Assembly (NCBI GenBank): GCA_029936965.1
Contig: JAPYRG010000006.1
Span: 62,348 to 126,347, forward strand
DNA: 64,000 nt
Source: Fidelibacterota bacterium
GTDB lineage: Bacteria > Fidelibacterota > Marinisomatia > Marinisomatales > TCS55
Reading direction: 5' to 3'
Shown: one piece after another, positions 29,575 through 38,744 of the stretch
Numbering within the stretch: position 1 is the first letter of the stretch
Layout: every line of letters begins with the position of its first letter
Notes under the pieces: generated by a model
Told to the model about the DNA's origin: nothing
The model's input: only the letters and a program-made list of their open reading frames with translations
Databases searched by the model: none
Made by a program: the position numbers and the translations under genes

Positions 29575-30144
29575 ATGTTTCATTTTAATAATATAATCTT
29601 GGCTTCCGGTTCACCACGAAGAAAACAATTGTTAAAACAAATTGGAATCGATTTTACTACAGAGATTAGCGGTATAGATGAATCAATAGAATTTGATCTT
29701 TCTCCAGAACGTATTGCTAAATATTTTGCAATAGAAAAAGCTAGAAAAATTTCTATTAAATTTCCTAAAGAATTAGTTGTTGGAGCAGATACTATAGTAG
29801 TATGTAATAAAAAAATACTCGGGAAACCTAAAAATGATAAAGAAAGTTTTGATATGCTTTCTATGCTATCTGGAAAAACTCATAAAGTAATTACAGGTGT
29901 ATCCCTTCAATGTTTAGATAAAAGCATAAATAGAACTTTTCATGAAACCACAAAAGTTACATTTATAACTTTAAGTAATAGCTATATATCTTATTATATT
30001 AATACTTATAAACCATTTGATAAGGCTGGAAGCTACGGTATCCAAGATTGGTTTGCAGTATGCGTTAAAAAAATTGATGGCTGCTTCTATAATGTTATGG
30101 GGCTTCCTTTAGCTAAGTTTTGGAAAGAAATAAGTAAATTGTGA
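29575..30144 (+). CDS. maf: Maf family nucleotide pyrophosphatase
   Basis: This 189-residue protein carries the Maf signatures LASGSPRRKQLLKQIG at the N-terminus, VVGADTIVV near residue 66 and SGKTHKVITGV near residue 101. The late GIQDWFAV motif and the NVMGLPL end point to the YhdE-type subgroup, which hydrolyses dTTP/UTP and modified nucleotides. Maf genes often lie near cell-division genes, as here, upstream of the dcw cluster. Confidence 0.93.
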   Translation: MFHFNNIILASGSPRRKQLLKQIGIDFTTEISGIDESIEFDLSPERIAKYFAIEKARKISIKFPKELVVGADTIVVCNKKILGKPKNDKESFDMLSMLSGKTHKVITGVSLQCLDKSINRTFHETTKVTFITLSNSYISYYINTYKPFDKAGSYGIQDWFAVCVKKIDGCFYNVMGLPLAKFWKEISKL

Positions 30145-30202
30145 TAAATTAGTTTTTCATATTGCTAATGACGTTTAATTTCTACATGATATTATAATTA
30201 TT

Positions 30203-31027
30203 ATGAGTGACCTTCACAAAAAACTTAAGTCTTTAAGGCGCGAACGTAAAATTGATTTAGAAGCAATTGAAAAGCGAACAAAGATAAATATAAAATATTT
30301 AAAAGCCATTGAAAATGGAAAATTTGAAATTTTACCTAGTACTTACATTCGTTTATTTCTTAAAGCATATTGCGTTGAAATAGGAGCTGATCCTATTGAT
30401 GCTCTTCACCAGCTAGATGAATTAAATAATAATGGAAAAGAACCCAATAATTCTGATGAGGAAATTTTACCAATAATAGATATAAATAACGATGTTGATG
30501 AATCTTCTAAAATTGAATCATCAAAAAATCTATATCAGAAAAAGTCTGAATGGCTTAAAGGTTTTTCCATGATATTATTACTTCTATTTAGTATATATAT
30601 AATTAAAAAAATTGTTAGTAGCGATGAAAATTTATCTATGGATAAAAATTTTGGTGAAGCATCTTACTTAAATCCAATAACAGATTTTGAATTAATTAAT
30701 GATTTTATTATAGATAAAACAAATAGCGGTTCAATAAACGTACACCCCCCATATATGGTAAAAGTTATATCAAGAAAAGATGATATCTGGATAAGAACAG
30801 AGACGGATTCGACTCTTCCCATTGAAAATATTTTAAATAGCTCTCAGCAGGACAATTTTTCTTTCGTAAAAAGATTTGAATTATTGGTTAATCCTGCAAA
30901 AAATATAGATATTTTTTGGAACGGACAGTTGATACCATATCTTGAATCAACAAAACATCCAGCAAAAATATATCTAAATGGAATTAATAGAACTATAACT
31001 ATTCAACAATTCGTACCCCAAAACTAA
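30203..31027 (+). CDS. rodZ: RodZ-like helix-turn-helix membrane protein
   Basis: This 274-residue protein has a Cro/CI-like helix-turn-helix domain (residues about 4-70), an acidic linker, one membrane helix at about 119-136 and a C-terminal periplasmic domain resembling DUF4115. RodZ links the MreB cytoskeleton to the elongation machinery. The position just before mraZ suits a cell-shape role. Sequence divergence in the C-terminal part keeps the name at family level. Confidence 0.78.
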   Translation: MSDLHKKLKSLRRERKIDLEAIEKRTKINIKYLKAIENGKFEILPSTYIRLFLKAYCVEIGADPIDALHQLDELNNNGKEPNNSDEEILPIIDINNDVDESSKIESSKNLYQKKSEWLKGFSMILLLLFSIYIIKKIVSSDENLSMDKNFGEASYLNPITDFELINDFIIDKTNSGSINVHPPYMVKVISRKDDIWIRTETDSTLPIENILNSSQQDNFSFVKRFELLVNPAKNIDIFWNGQLIPYLESTKHPAKIYLNGINRTITIQQFVPQN

Positions 31028-31154
31028 TTTACTACACATTGCTACCCACTATTTATAATTAATAGGTAGCCTCTCTATAAATCACATATTTTTCATATTT
31101 TTATCATTATTAGCTAAAAATATATTGATATAATTATTCAAACTAAATATATTG

Positions 31155-31169
31155 TGGGTAGTTGTGGGT
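31155..31169 (+). promoter_or_regulatory. MraZ operator: two TGGGT direct repeats
   Basis: TGGGT-AGTTG-TGGGT gives two TGGGN boxes separated by 5 bases, so one helical turn apart, 25 bases before the mraZ start. This is the repeat arrangement bound by MraZ upstream of its own gene in E. coli and Mycoplasma. It predicts autoregulation of the dcw promoter here. A further ACCCA (TGGGT on the minus strand) lies at 31044-31048. Confidence 0.75.
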
Positions 31170-31194
31170 AAATATCCCTTATATTTAAACAGTG

Positions 31195-31659
31195 ATGACT
31201 ACAAATTTAAATACATTTACTGGGGAATATTCTTATACGGTTGATAATAAAGGTCGTGTCAATATTCCAGCGAAATTTCGTAAAGCATTATCTGCGGATA
31301 ATGAAGAAATGTTTGTTATTACAAAAGGAATGGATCCGTGCATTTGGGTTTACCCAGCTATTGTTTGGAAAAATATTGAGAATAATTTGAAAAATCTATC
31401 TTCATTGTCAGCAATTAATAGAACTTTTATTAGAAATACTGTGCGGTATGCTTCAGCTACTAGTTACGATAAACAAGGTCGTATACAATTAACAACAAAC
31501 CTAATTGATTACTCTCACTTAAAGAAAAAAACATTAATTATTGGAATGGTGAACAAAATAGAAATTTGGAATCCTGATAAGCTAAAAGAAATTGATAAGA
31601 AAAATATAAAAATAGATAATAATGCTTACGATGAGCTTGCAGAAAAGATTATTATTTAA
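31195..31659 (+). CDS. mraZ: Transcriptional regulator MraZ
   Basis: This is a protein of about 154 residues made of two SpoVT-AbrB-like DNA-binding halves (YSYTVDNKGRVNIPAKFR near the start, YDKQGRIQLTTNLIDY in the second half). It represses the dcw cluster by binding TGGGN repeats, and such repeats lie just upstream. The start is taken at ATG 31195; a GTG at 31192 is equally in frame. The stop overlaps the rsmH start by one base (TAATG). Confidence 0.95.
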   Translation: MTTNLNTFTGEYSYTVDNKGRVNIPAKFRKALSADNEEMFVITKGMDPCIWVYPAIVWKNIENNLKNLSSLSAINRTFIRNTVRYASATSYDKQGRIQLTTNLIDYSHLKKKTLIIGMVNKIEIWNPDKLKEIDKKNIKIDNNAYDELAEKIII

Positions 31660-32555
31660 TGAAAACGGGCTCAATGCAGGATTTAGCATTAAACCATATC
31701 CCTGTAATGAGCGAAGAAATTTTATCCTATCTGGCGATAGAATCAGATGGGATCTACATAGATGGGACTATTGGTCCTGGAGGTCACGCCGCCCCAATTC
31801 TCAACAGCCTAGGAAAGCACGGTAAACTAATAGGCATTGATCGTGATGAAGAAGCATTGAAAATCTGTAATGAGAATTTTTCAAGCTCTTCCTCCCTACT
31901 CTCCCTCTATCATTCATCGTATAATAAACTTGATACTATATTATCTAAAGAGGGGATCTCTTATGTCAATGGTATCATACTTGATCTTGGCTTTTCATCT
32001 AATCAGCTTAACTCTGAGCGCCGAGGATTTTCTTACCGATCGGAAGGAAATTTAGATATGCGATTTGACTATACATCCGGTGAAAAAGCAAGTGATGTAA
32101 TCAAAAATAATAGCATAGATAAATTAACAAAAATCTTTCAAATCTATGGAGAGGAACGGTTCTCTTATCGTATCGCACGATCGATAAAAGAAATGAAAGA
32201 AATGAAAACAGTGAATCATTTGCGTGAGGCTATTCGGAGATGCACTCCACCCAAAAATAGAGATCGTATCTTAGCTCGTATTTTTCAATCTCTAAGAATA
32301 ATTGTGAATAATGAATTGGAAATTCTACAAGATTTTCTTTTAAAGTTTGTTAATTATCTATCCCCAAATGGAAAAATAGCAATTATCAGCTACCATTCCC
32401 TTGAAGACAGATTAGTAAAACATCAATACAAACACTTATCGGATATTAGTGTTTTAAAGATTTTAACAAAAAAACCAATTAGGCCTTCAGAAATAGAAAT
32501 TTTAAATAATAAAAGATCTAGAAGCGGAAAATTAAGAGTAGGTAGTAAAATATAA
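31659..32555 (+). CDS. rsmH: 16S rRNA (cytosine1402-N4)-methyltransferase RsmH
   Basis: This 298-residue SAM-dependent methyltransferase (formerly MraW) carries HIPVMSEEIL, the SAM loop DGTIGPGGHA near residue 35, LDLGFSSNQL and the end motif NKRSRSGKLRVG. It methylates C1402 of 16S rRNA. It overlaps mraZ by one base and is followed two bases later by ftsL, in the canonical dcw order. Confidence 0.96.
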   Translation: MKTGSMQDLALNHIPVMSEEILSYLAIESDGIYIDGTIGPGGHAAPILNSLGKHGKLIGIDRDEEALKICNENFSSSSSLLSLYHSSYNKLDTILSKEGISYVNGIILDLGFSSNQLNSERRGFSYRSEGNLDMRFDYTSGEKASDVIKNNSIDKLTKIFQIYGEERFSYRIARSIKEMKEMKTVNHLREAIRRCTPPKNRDRILARIFQSLRIIVNNELEILQDFLLKFVNYLSPNGKIAIISYHSLEDRLVKHQYKHLSDISVLKILTKKPIRPSEIEILNNKRSRSGKLRVGSKI

Positions 32556-32557
32556 AT

Positions 32558-32890
32558 ATGAAAAAGTTCACAAAAAGAAATGCTAGAAAACAAAAAGAGT
32601 TTATACAAACTTTATCATTTTTTGGCATCGCAATTGCATCAATAATTGGCCTTATATCTTATTTATGGGTTTATACGGAAATTGATGAAACTCTAATTGC
32701 AATAGAGTTGCAAAAAGCTACAAGAGAAGAACTAAATAACAGCATTAAGGATCTTCAAAATGATATTGCTTTACTTGGTCGAGTTGATCGTGTTACAGAT
32801 AAAGCAAGAAAAGAACTTGGAATGGTATTTGCGACTCCAGAAACGATCTCAGTTTATATTGATCCAAAAAATTTAGCATTTAAAAAATGA
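32558..32890 (+). CDS. ftsL: FtsL-like cell division protein
   Basis: This 110-residue bitopic protein has a basic cytoplasmic N-terminus, one membrane helix at about 21-42, then a heptad-patterned periplasmic helix (ELQKATREELNNSIKDLQ), as in FtsL. FtsL forms a complex with FtsB and FtsQ. Sequence similarity is low in this family, so the name rests mainly on topology and the place between rsmH and ftsI. It overlaps ftsI by 4 bases. Confidence 0.8.
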   Translation: MKKFTKRNARKQKEFIQTLSFFGIAIASIIGLISYLWVYTEIDETLIAIELQKATREELNNSIKDLQNDIALLGRVDRVTDKARKELGMVFATPETISVYIDPKNLAFKK

Positions 32891-34863
32891 CAAAAAATTA
32901 TCTAAAGTTTCGTTCAAGAATTCTATTAATCATATCTTTAATTTTATTTTCATGGATAGGTTTATCAATCCGTCTATTTCAAGTGCAAGTAATCAACGGA
33001 GCAAAGTATAGAGAACTAGGTTTTAAACAAGCGCAGGCTCAAATGCCTCTCCCTGCTGTTAGAGGAAATATTTATGACCACAATAGTAAACCTTTAACTA
33101 GAAATATTATTAAATACTCTTTTGCAACTTATCCTGCCAAAGTTAGTAGCAAAAATAAACTTGCAAATAAGTTAAGTGATTATTTTGGGCGTTCATCTAA
33201 ATACTATAAAGAGAAATTAGAAAAGAATAAGAATTTTACTTATTTGGAGAGAAATCTTAGTAAAAAAGAGTCTGAATTCTTACTAGAAGATTTACCTGAG
33301 GGATTAATTGTTGAGAGAGATTCGCGCCGCTTTTATCCAAATGGAAATATTGCTTCACAATTAATTGGTTACACTGATCCAGATAATTTTGGACTTACAG
33401 GAATAGAAAAACAATTCAATGATTATTTAACGGGATCCTCGGGTTGGGTAGTGCGACAAATAAGTGGAAAAGGGAATGCTCTACCTAATAATAGATTTCC
33501 TTCAAAAGCACCAATTGATGGGAACAATGTCCAACTTACTATTGATCTTGATTATCAAGTGGTTTTACAAGAAGAATTATATCGAAGAGTTAATGAAACA
33601 GAAGCAAGCTCTGCAATGGGGATTTTAATCAACCCTCAGACAGGAGCGATATTAGCGATGGCTTCATTGCCAGACTTTGATTCAAACTATCCATCAAAAT
33701 ACTCGATGGAATTTCATAAAAATAGAGTTTTAACTGACCAGTTTGAGCCCGGTTCTACATTCAAGTTTGTTGCTGCTGCTGCAGCTTTAAAGCATCAATT
33801 AGTTGATCTAAATGAAGAATTCTTTTGTGAAAATGGACAATTTACATTTGCAGGAGAAGTTGTAAATGATCACGAGGATTATGGATTATTAACTTTTCCA
33901 CAAATCATAGAAAACTCTAGTAATGTTGGTATAATAAAGATCGCAGATAGGATTGGAAGAAAACGATTATATCGAACCTGTCGAGATTTTGGTTTTGGAA
34001 TGCCAACAAATATTAGTTTTGCAGGGGAATCTTCAGGAACATTGCACCATATAACAAAATGGAGTGGCTTTTCAATCGCATCTGTATCGATGGGGCAGGA
34101 AATTGCTGTCACAACATTGCAATTGGCAATGGCATATGCAGCAATTGCAAATGGTGGATTCTTAATGAAACCTTTACTTGTAAAACAGATTATAGATAAT
34201 AATGGAAAATCGATTTATACAGAAGCTCCAGAAGTCTTAAGAAAGGTTTCCGATTCCAAAGTGATGAAAGATCTAACAAAAATGTTAACCAGAGTAGTAG
34301 AAACAGGAACAGGTACAAACGCATACCTTCCAGGTTGGTCGATCGCTGGCAAAACAGGTACTGCTGAAAAATTTATAGATGGAGAATATTCAAAAACAAA
34401 ATACATATCGAATTTTGCAGGATTTTTCCCCGCTGAAAACCCTCAGATAGTTGGGGTTTTTGTATTGAATGAACCAAAATACGGATTTCATTGGGGAGGG
34501 ATCGGTGCTGCTCCTATCTTTCATCGAGTAGCAAAAAGAATTATAAATATGGATGATTCAATTCAAATTTTGAAAGATAAATACAAAAAAAAGAAAGAAC
34601 CTTTGATGATGGTGGACAATTTTAATGAATCAAATAAAGTTCAATTTAAACCATTGTTTGCAAAAGCAGCGTATGTAAATATGAATCAATATAGCAATTT
34701 AATGCCTGATGTAAGGGGCATGAGTCTCTTGAAAGCAAAAGACGTATTACGTCAAATAGGATATAAAATAAAATTTAGTGGATCTGGACAAGTAGCTTGG
34801 CAAAGTCCAAAACCCGGTACAGGTCTTATTGAAGGTTCTGTATGCACTATAGGTTTACAATGA
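32887..34863 (+). CDS. ftsI: Division transpeptidase FtsI/PBP3 with C-terminal PASTA domain
   Basis: This 658-residue class B penicillin-binding protein has one N-terminal membrane helix, a PBP dimer domain and a transpeptidase domain. The active-site Ser290 is in GSTFKF, the SxN motif is SSN, and the KTG motif lies in AGKTGTAEKF. A single PASTA domain (about residues 597-658, MPDVRGMSLLKAKDVLRQIG) follows, a feature of PBPs in many FCB and Gram-positive bacteria but absent from E. coli PBP3. It overlaps murE by 4 bases. Confidence 0.95.
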   Translation: MTKNYLKFRSRILLIISLILFSWIGLSIRLFQVQVINGAKYRELGFKQAQAQMPLPAVRGNIYDHNSKPLTRNIIKYSFATYPAKVSSKNKLANKLSDYFGRSSKYYKEKLEKNKNFTYLERNLSKKESEFLLEDLPEGLIVERDSRRFYPNGNIASQLIGYTDPDNFGLTGIEKQFNDYLTGSSGWVVRQISGKGNALPNNRFPSKAPIDGNNVQLTIDLDYQVVLQEELYRRVNETEASSAMGILINPQTGAILAMASLPDFDSNYPSKYSMEFHKNRVLTDQFEPGSTFKFVAAAAALKHQLVDLNEEFFCENGQFTFAGEVVNDHEDYGLLTFPQIIENSSNVGIIKIADRIGRKRLYRTCRDFGFGMPTNISFAGESSGTLHHITKWSGFSIASVSMGQEIAVTTLQLAMAYAAIANGGFLMKPLLVKQIIDNNGKSIYTEAPEVLRKVSDSKVMKDLTKMLTRVVETGTGTNAYLPGWSIAGKTGTAEKFIDGEYSKTKYISNFAGFFPAENPQIVGVFVLNEPKYGFHWGGIGAAPIFHRVAKRIINMDDSIQILKDKYKKKKEPLMMVDNFNESNKVQFKPLFAKAAYVNMNQYSNLMPDVRGMSLLKAKDVLRQIGYKIKFSGSGQVAWQSPKPGTGLIEGSVCTIGLQ

Positions 34864-36317
34864 AAAACACGCTAAACCACCTATTAAGAGATATTATTAA
34901 AATTGAAGATGTTCCAAATATTCCAATATCAGGCATATCAACGAATTCAAGAAACATCAATCCTGGCGAACTATATATAGCTATTAAAGGCAATAATTTT
35001 GATGGACATGGATTTATCCCTGAAGCAATAAAAAATGGTGCTGCTGCCGTAATTACGGATAATGGCTTTATTAAAAAGTTGCCAATTCCAAAAATAAAAG
35101 TAACAAATCCTCGTAAAGAGGTATCTCGAATAGCGGCAGAATTTTATAATCATCCGACGAAAAAAATGAATGTAGTTGGAATTACAGGGACTAATGGTAA
35201 AACATCTACAGCTTCGTTGCTAACATCTATACTTAATTCTGCAGGGAAGAAAGTAGCTCAAATTGGAACATTAGGTATTATTGCAGAAGGATATTCAAAA
35301 AATAAATCACTTACTACACCTGACCCCATAACTCTTCATCAAAATTTGAATAATCTATTTAATAATGGATTTACCCACATTGTAATGGAAGCAAGTTCAC
35401 ATGCATTAGATCAATATCGGATAAATGATGTAGATTTTAATTTCACAGTTTTTACTAACCTTTATCCTGAGCACTTAGATTACCACGGTAAAATAGAAAA
35501 TTATTTTGAAGCAAAAGTTAAATTATTTACCTCATATCCTAATTCAACTGCTGCAGTAATTAATGTAGATAATAAATTTGGTAAAGCGATATCTACTAGA
35601 TGCACTGTTCCAGTTATAAACACATCTATGTTTTCGGACGCTGATATATCTTTTTTGAATTATAAGATTTCTCTAAATGGTATTCATGGCACTATACAGG
35701 CCGGAGGAATATCATATAATATTGAATCTTCAATGATTGGGGAATTCAATGTAGAAAATATTCTTTGTGCTACAGCTACGGGTAGCACAATGGGTATTGG
35801 TAAAAAAGCTATTGAGGATGGAATAAATTTGTGTAGATCAATCCCTGGTCGTATGGAAACTTTTTTTCTCCGTTCTGGAGGCAAGGCTATAGTTGATTAT
35901 GCGCATACACCTGATGCATATAAAAAAGTACTTAGCGCCATCAAGGAATTAATGATTTATTCAAAAGCAAAAATTTATATTGTATTTGGATGCGGTGGAG
36001 AGAGAGATAGGTCAAAAAGATCTGTAATGGCTGCTATAGCAGAAGAATATGCAACGCATAGTTTTGTAACTCCCGATAATCCGAGAAATGAAAAGCTTCC
36101 TAAAATAAATGAAGAAATTGTCAGTGGATTCAAAAATAATAATTTTGATGTTTTTATGGATAGAGAAAAAGGATTAAGAGCTGCATTAGATATGACAGTA
36201 AAGAATGATATTGTGATTGTTTTAGGAAAAGGACGTGAAGAGTATCAAGAAATATGTGGAGAACTTATTTCATATTCAGACATAAATATTATAAATGAGT
36301 ATTCTCATGAGAATTAG
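34860..36317 (+). CDS. murE: UDP-MurNAc-L-Ala-D-Glu:meso-DAP ligase MurE
   Basis: The enzyme adds the third residue of the peptidoglycan stem. It has the ATP loop GITGTNGKTSTAS and the DNPR motif in PDNPRNEK that selects meso-diaminopimelate over lysine. The start is taken at ATG 34860, which overlaps the ftsI stop as ATGA and gives 485 residues; an in-frame ATG at 34842 would add six unlikely residues. Confidence 0.95.
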   Translation: MKNTLNHLLRDIIKIEDVPNIPISGISTNSRNINPGELYIAIKGNNFDGHGFIPEAIKNGAAAVITDNGFIKKLPIPKIKVTNPRKEVSRIAAEFYNHPTKKMNVVGITGTNGKTSTASLLTSILNSAGKKVAQIGTLGIIAEGYSKNKSLTTPDPITLHQNLNNLFNNGFTHIVMEASSHALDQYRINDVDFNFTVFTNLYPEHLDYHGKIENYFEAKVKLFTSYPNSTAAVINVDNKFGKAISTRCTVPVINTSMFSDADISFLNYKISLNGIHGTIQAGGISYNIESSMIGEFNVENILCATATGSTMGIGKKAIEDGINLCRSIPGRMETFFLRSGGKAIVDYAHTPDAYKKVLSAIKELMIYSKAKIYIVFGCGGERDRSKRSVMAAIAEEYATHSFVTPDNPRNEKLPKINEEIVSGFKNNNFDVFMDREKGLRAALDMTVKNDIVIVLGKGREEYQEICGELISYSDINIINEYSHEN

Positions 36318-37641
36318 CTTACCTGACCCTACGCAATTTGAAGTTATTTTTAGCACAGTAACTGGCCATACCATACCAATGGTTGGTGGCATTTGTACTG
36401 ATAGCAGAGAATGCCGGTCTGGAGATTTATATATTGCTATTTGCGGCGAGAATGTTGATGGGCATGACTTTATTGATAATGCAGTTGATAATGGCGCAAA
36501 GGTGGTGGTGGTTGAAAAACATATTGAAACTGATGCAGATGCAGTTTTAGTAAATAATTCTGTGGAAGCTATTAGTGCAGTTGCTTCTTTTTGGCGTAAT
36601 CAATTTGATATACCTGTCATAGCAATAACAGGTACTAATGGAAAAACATCTACAAAGGAATTATTACGTCATATTTTAAACGCTCAATTTGCCGTACATG
36701 CAACTGAAGGAAATTATAATACTTCAATTGGGCTACCTCTTACCTTATTCCAAATGATGCAAGCCCATTCAATAAGCATTTTGGAAATGGGGGCAAATCA
36801 ACCTGGAGACATTGGCGCTTTATGTAGCATTGCTAATCCAACTCATGGTTTAATTACCAATATAGCGCCTGCTCATCTTGAAGGGTTTGGATCCATTGAT
36901 GAGGTCGCTCATACAAAAGCTGCCTTATTTAAGTCTATGAGTGAAAAGGGGGTTGGGTTTGTCAATTTAACAGATCCTTATATATCAAAAATGGACCGTC
37001 CAAAAAATTCAATAACATTTGGAATAACTACTGACTGTGATTATCCGGCTGATATTCACACTGAGGATGATGGAACCCTTTCTTTAACAATTTCCACTGA
37101 GGATATTTTTACTGGTTCAAGTAATTTTTCATTTGCCAAAAATATCATCGCTTGTGCAGCTATTGCAGATACTTTAAATATTTCTTGGGAATTATTTCGA
37201 GATAGAATATCCACTTTTCAACCTCCTCCAGGACGTTGTGAGATAAAGAAATCAAACAATATGACATTTATTGATGATACATATAATGCAAATCTTGAAT
37301 CAACAGTTGCGGCTATAGACTATTTAACAGGGTTCTCAGGAAATGGCAGAAGAATTTTAATTTTTGGAGACATGTTTGAGCTTGGAAACGAGTCCAAAAA
37401 TCAACATATCAAAGTTGGCCAAAAATGTGCTGAATCAGATCTTGATCTTGTATTTACAGTAGGAGCTGAAACTGTCGCAACTCATGAATCAATATTAAGT
37501 GGTCCTGACCATATGCATTTTAGCACTAAAGAAGATTTGATAAAGGAATTAAGAACTGAAATAACGGATGGTGATAAAATTTTAGTTAAAGGATCACGAG
37601 GTATGGCAATGGAAACTATTATAGAAACATTAATGAAATAA
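36295..37641 (+). CDS. murF: UDP-MurNAc-tripeptide:D-Ala-D-Ala ligase MurF
   Basis: This 448-residue ligase adds D-Ala-D-Ala to the stem peptide. It has the Mur ligase ATP loop AITGTNGKTSTKELL near residue 113 and the MurF-typical DDTYNAN segment near residue 327. An in-frame ATG at 36307 would shorten the overlap with murE from 23 to 11 bases and cannot be excluded. The stop overlaps mraY by one base (TAATG). Confidence 0.94.
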   Translation: MSILMRISLPDPTQFEVIFSTVTGHTIPMVGGICTDSRECRSGDLYIAICGENVDGHDFIDNAVDNGAKVVVVEKHIETDADAVLVNNSVEAISAVASFWRNQFDIPVIAITGTNGKTSTKELLRHILNAQFAVHATEGNYNTSIGLPLTLFQMMQAHSISILEMGANQPGDIGALCSIANPTHGLITNIAPAHLEGFGSIDEVAHTKAALFKSMSEKGVGFVNLTDPYISKMDRPKNSITFGITTDCDYPADIHTEDDGTLSLTISTEDIFTGSSNFSFAKNIIACAAIADTLNISWELFRDRISTFQPPPGRCEIKKSNNMTFIDDTYNANLESTVAAIDYLTGFSGNGRRILIFGDMFELGNESKNQHIKVGQKCAESDLDLVFTVGAETVATHESILSGPDHMHFSTKEDLIKELRTEITDGDKILVKGSRGMAMETIIETLMK

Positions 37642-38744
37642 TGCTATACGAACTTCTATTACCGCTCAAAACTTATTATTCTCCGTTGAATTTATTTCAA
37701 TACATTACTTTTCGCTCAGCATCTGCTGCTATCGTAGCGCTATTTATAAGCTTCCTCATCGGGCCATGGATTATCCACAAATTGCGTTTTCATCAAATAG
37801 GTGAAGAGATACGCTCATCCGGACCCGAATCACACCTCGTGAAGAAGGGCACGCCAACTATGGGGGGGATCATAATTCTAGGATCTGTGATCCTCCCAAC
37901 CCTTCTCTTTGCTGATCTATCTAATACATTTATTCAAATAATTCTATTATCATTGATATGGATGGGAATTATAGGCTTTTTAGATGATTATCTAAAGGTT
38001 GTAAAAAAATTTGAAAAAGGTTTGATAGGAAAATACAAATTGATCGGACAGATATCTCTCGGTGTCGTTATTAGTTTCTGGCTTTATAATACTTCTGAGT
38101 ATCAAGATGTAGTATCTTCTACAAGTATACCATTTCTAAAGAATTATGAAATAGACTTTGGATTATTTTATCCATTAATAATTATTCTTGTAATAACAGG
38201 TACATCGAATGCAGTGAATTTAACAGATGGTTTAGACGGCCTAGCGGCTGGATTATTAGCTATATCTTTTTCTGTTTTTTCAGCAATTGCTTATATCAGT
38301 GGTCGAGTTGATTTTTCAGATTATTTAAATATAATGTATTTACCTGGTGCAGGAGAGTTGACAGTTTTCACTGCTGCTATTACTGGAGCCTGCATTGGTT
38401 ATCTATGGTTTAATGCAAGTCCAGCGGAAGTGTTTATGGGAGATATTGGATCATTATCTACTGGGGCAGCATTAGGTACATTAGCAGTATTGCTTAAAAA
38501 AGAGCTCTTATTAGCAATCATAGGAGGTGTTTTTGTTTGGGAGGCTATCAGCGTAATGATTCAAGTTGGTTATTTCCGATGGACAAAATACCGATCGGGT
38601 AAAGGAGAAAGATTTTTCAAAATGGCCCCTATTCATCATCATTTTGAATTAAAAGGTTGGCCAGAATCGCGCGTCGTTATTCGATTTTGGATTATAGGAA
38701 TACTCTTGGCCCTTTTTTCACTAACAACTTTTAAGATAAGATAA
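37641..38744 (+). CDS. mraY: Phospho-MurNAc-pentapeptide transferase MraY
   Basis: This 367-residue polytopic enzyme makes lipid I from UDP-MurNAc-pentapeptide and undecaprenyl phosphate. It has about ten hydrophobic helices and the family motifs GTPTMGGI, FLDDYLKV (Asp pair), NLTDGLDGLA and APIHHHFE. It overlaps murF and murD by one base each. Confidence 0.97.
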   Translation: MLYELLLPLKTYYSPLNLFQYITFRSASAAIVALFISFLIGPWIIHKLRFHQIGEEIRSSGPESHLVKKGTPTMGGIIILGSVILPTLLFADLSNTFIQIILLSLIWMGIIGFLDDYLKVVKKFEKGLIGKYKLIGQISLGVVISFWLYNTSEYQDVVSSTSIPFLKNYEIDFGLFYPLIIILVITGTSNAVNLTDGLDGLAAGLLAISFSVFSAIAYISGRVDFSDYLNIMYLPGAGELTVFTAAITGACIGYLWFNASPAEVFMGDIGSLSTGAALGTLAVLLKKELLLAIIGGVFVWEAISVMIQVGYFRWTKYRSGKGERFFKMAPIHHHFELKGWPESRVVIRFWIIGILLALFSLTTFKIR

